Shown here piece by piece: positions 4,615 through 6,630 of a stretch of DNA of 6,630 nucleotides. The stretch comes from Holophaga sp. (GTDB taxonomy: Bacteria; Acidobacteriota; Holophagae; Holophagales; Holophagaceae). The stretch is from positions 1-6,630 of the forward strand of contig JAUYES010000102.1 in the NCBI GenBank assembly GCA_030691225.1. The letters are read 5' to 3'. Positions within the stretch are counted from its first letter, which is position 1. Each line of letters begins with the position of its first letter. The notes under the pieces are model-generated. The model did no database searches, was not told where the DNA came from, and saw nothing but the letters and a program-made list of their open reading frames with translations. The position numbers and the translations under genes are program-made.

Positions 4615-6630
4615 ATGGCGTCATTCCGAGCGCTTTTGGCGTTGGGCTTTGTGGGCTTTCACGGGCTGGTTTCCCAGGAACCCATGAAGAAACCCCTCGA
4701 CGAAAATGATGCTCTCTTCTTGCTTCCCTCACTTGGCGGTACGGCCCTGGGTGACGGTATACAGGTGTTTCCATCGGGAGCTTCGGTCCTCGTTCCGCTG
4801 GGAGAGCTCTGTCGGCTACTTGGGTTGGGGATTGAGGTTCAGGCGAATGAGGGACAAGCCAGCGGTTTTTTTATCTCGCCTAAACGAAAATTCGCTCTAG
4901 ATGTGTCGACCCGCAGTGTGCAGGTGGAAAACCGAAAGCTTTCCTTCCAGGTGGGGCAGGTTCAGGCCTTCGGGAATGATCTATATGTGGATGTAAATCT
5001 ACTTGAATACTGGTTTCCACTCGAAGCCAAAGTGGAGACTCGCGACTCGGCGCTGTATCTAAAGGCAAAGGAGCAACTCCCCATCCAGGCTGCCTGGGAT
5101 CGAGATCGACAAGGCTCTCGTAATCTCAGCAGCGGGGACAAAACTAGAAAAAATTCTGCACCGCGGTATCCCTTTCCTTATTCTTTGGTTTCCGTGCCTA
5201 TGGTCGATTTTTCTGTGAATTGGCAGAAATCTCAACGATCGCCCTCGGGTCCACCCAGCGCTTCCCTCGCCATGGGTGGTGATCTGCTGTGGATGAGTTC
5301 ACAGTTCAATCTCACGCGAGACAATCAGGGATCTTTCAGCTCCAGCCGAGGCACACTCTTTCGCGAGGACCCCACGGGAGGGCTACTGGGGCCATTGCAA
5401 GCTCGCCATTTTTCCATTGGAGACATGCAGCAGGGCGCGTCCCTAGAATTGGCGGGGGGGCTTCCGCAAGGTCGCGGCCTCCTGGTGGACAACTATCAGA
5501 CGAGTTTCCGATCTTCGTTCGCTATGCGTACGTTTCGGGGAACTCTACTAGACGGGTGGAGTGTTGAGCTTTATCAAAACAACAGCTTGATCGGGTTTCA
5601 GCGTGCCCGGCCAGATGGAACCTACGAATTCCCAGAAACGCCCTTACGCTTTGGCTTAAACCTCTTTCGGTTGGTATTCAACGGGCCTCTGGGTCAGCGG
5701 CGCGTGGAAAATCACCGGATCGATATTGATCAAGATCAGCCCGCACCGGGAGAATTCTATTACCGCTTTGTGGGCATTCGGCCCACGCGTCGGCTGTACG
5801 CGGATGATCTCCTTCAGCAGGCAGGCACCGACAATTTTGTTATCCCCTACCCCGACGAGACCCGACCGGCATTTCTTGTTGAAGGTGAATATGGACTATC
5901 GTCCTACCTCTCTGCCAAGTCCGGAATCATGACCATCCATTCACCCATGGGGGGTCGGGATTATGGCGTAGCGGGATTTCGCACCGTCCTTCCCTTTTTC
6001 TCCGCGGAATTAATGGGGGCAACGGATCGAGCCAAAGACGGAACTCGCAATGCTCCGCAAGGACTCGCCGCAGAAATCTCATTTCGTACGGGTTTTGAAT
6101 ACTCCAGCCTGCAGTTTAAGCATTCGGAGTACCGGCGTGGTTTTCAGCCGACCATGCAATTGCTTGTGGTTCGCAAAGACGCCTTGAATCTTCGCAAAGA
6201 AGATCTCATCGGACTTTTTACGACCTTACCTGCAGGCCGAAATCCCTTGAGCCTAAGCTACCAATATGTGGGACAAAATTTTTCCGAGGGTGGCAATCTC
6301 CGACGGCACCGGCTTCAGTTATCCACAACACTTCAGAACCTGAGTTTTTCACAATCCCTTGGGCATTCTCGGGACACGACAAGGGGACAGAACCTACAGT
6401 CTACGGATGGCCAGTCTTTGGTATCCGCTGCATTCATGGACTATCAAGTACAAGGCAGCTTGAGCTACCGCAAGTCGGATGGGCACCTGAAGATGGGCTC
6501 CTGGGCCCTGACCGGGAATCGTCATACTGAGTCCGGAATGAACTATACCGGAGGCGTTCGGGGCTCTTCGGGAGGTCTTAAAGAAGCAAGTTGGTTCCTG
6601 AACGCCATGCGCCAAATTGGGAAATTCGCC
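4615..6630 (+). CDS. Usher-like outer-membrane assembly protein, 3'-truncated by the window edge
   Basis: The frame is open from ATG4615 to the last base: 672 codons without a stop, so the C-terminus is missing. GGGGTGG (4603-4609) lies five bases upstream. Residues 1-20 look like a signal peptide (cleavage near LVSQ). Residues about 48-155 form a compact N-terminal domain with LVPLGELCRLLG (59-70) and YVDVNLLEYWFP (124-135), followed by a Pro/Ser/Lys-rich linker to about 195. Then come beta-strand segments typical of an outer-membrane barrel, including an usher-like RHFSIGDMQQG (264-274). A probable inserted Ig/plug-like domain includes GWSVELYQNNSLIGF (314-328), a DGTYEFP turn and RLVFNGPLGQRR (352-363). 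Amphipathic strands ending in aromatics continue to the edge. It would form the pore receiving chaperone-subunit complexes. The sequence is divergent from classical FimD/PapC. An outer-membrane protein of another kind is the main alternative, but the adjacent chaperone favours usher. Confidence 0.75.
   Translation, partial: MASFRALLALGFVGFHGLVSQEPMKKPLDENDALFLLPSLGGTALGDGIQVFPSGASVLVPLGELCRLLGLGIEVQANEGQASGFFISPKRKFALDVSTRSVQVENRKLSFQVGQVQAFGNDLYVDVNLLEYWFPLEAKVETRDSALYLKAKEQLPIQAAWDRDRQGSRNLSSGDKTRKNSAPRYPFPYSLVSVPMVDFSVNWQKSQRSPSGPPSASLAMGGDLLWMSSQFNLTRDNQGSFSSSRGTLFREDPTGGLLGPLQARHFSIGDMQQGASLELAGGLPQGRGLLVDNYQTSFRSSFAMRTFRGTLLDGWSVELYQNNSLIGFQRARPDGTYEFPETPLRFGLNLFRLVFNGPLGQRRVENHRIDIDQDQPAPGEFYYRFVGIRPTRRLYADDLLQQAGTDNFVIPYPDETRPAFLVEGEYGLSSYLSAKSGIMTIHSPMGGRDYGVAGFRTVLPFFSAELMGATDRAKDGTRNAPQGLAAEISFRTGFEYSSLQFKHSEYRRGFQPTMQLLVVRKDALNLRKEDLIGLFTTLPAGRNPLSLSYQYVGQNFSEGGNLRRHRLQLSTTLQNLSFSQSLGHSRDTTRGQNLQSTDGQSLVSAAFMDYQVQGSLSYRKSDGHLKMGSWALTGNRHTESGMNYTGGVRGSSGGLKEASWFLNAMRQIGKFA

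Overview
The window reads as part of the chromosome of a Gram-negative (double-membraned) bacterium. Base composition is roughly balanced, estimated by eye at a little over 50% GC. Every supported gene lies on the + strand. The double membrane follows from the last four genes: three have signal peptides leading to periplasmic or surface proteins, and the fourth is a large usher-like outer-membrane protein. I cannot assign a phylum. No rRNA, tRNA, CRISPR array or mobile element is visible.

Left part (1-1867): a PhoB/OmpR-type response regulator (67-828) is followed 79 bases later by a cytoplasmic protein made almost wholly of TPR repeats (908-1867). No histidine kinase is seen inside the window.

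Middle (1868-2267): 400 bases without a convincing gene. This stretch becomes very AT-rich and holds A-tracts phased at exactly 11 bases, a 9-base direct repeat at a 22-base step, an inverted repeat, a candidate sigma70-like promoter (2031-2058) and two stem-loops in a possible long mRNA leader.

Right part (2268-6630): an apparent operon for a non-classical chaperone/usher-like surface structure. It holds two paralogous secreted subunits resembling the DUF4402 family (2268-2873 and 3023-3592), a PapD-like periplasmic chaperone (3686-4600), and an usher-like outer-membrane protein that starts at 4615 and runs off the right edge with no stop. The two subunit genes are separated by a cluster of stem-loops. 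A strong 14-bp stem-loop lies between the second subunit and the chaperone. Both look suited to setting unequal amounts of subunit and assembly protein from one transcript.

Proposed working model: subunits are exported by Sec, held by the chaperone and passed to the usher for assembly on the cell surface. The response regulator may control the operon through the 11-base-phased element. The subunit-chaperone-usher reading rests on sequence features. The regulatory link is inference from gene proximity and site geometry.
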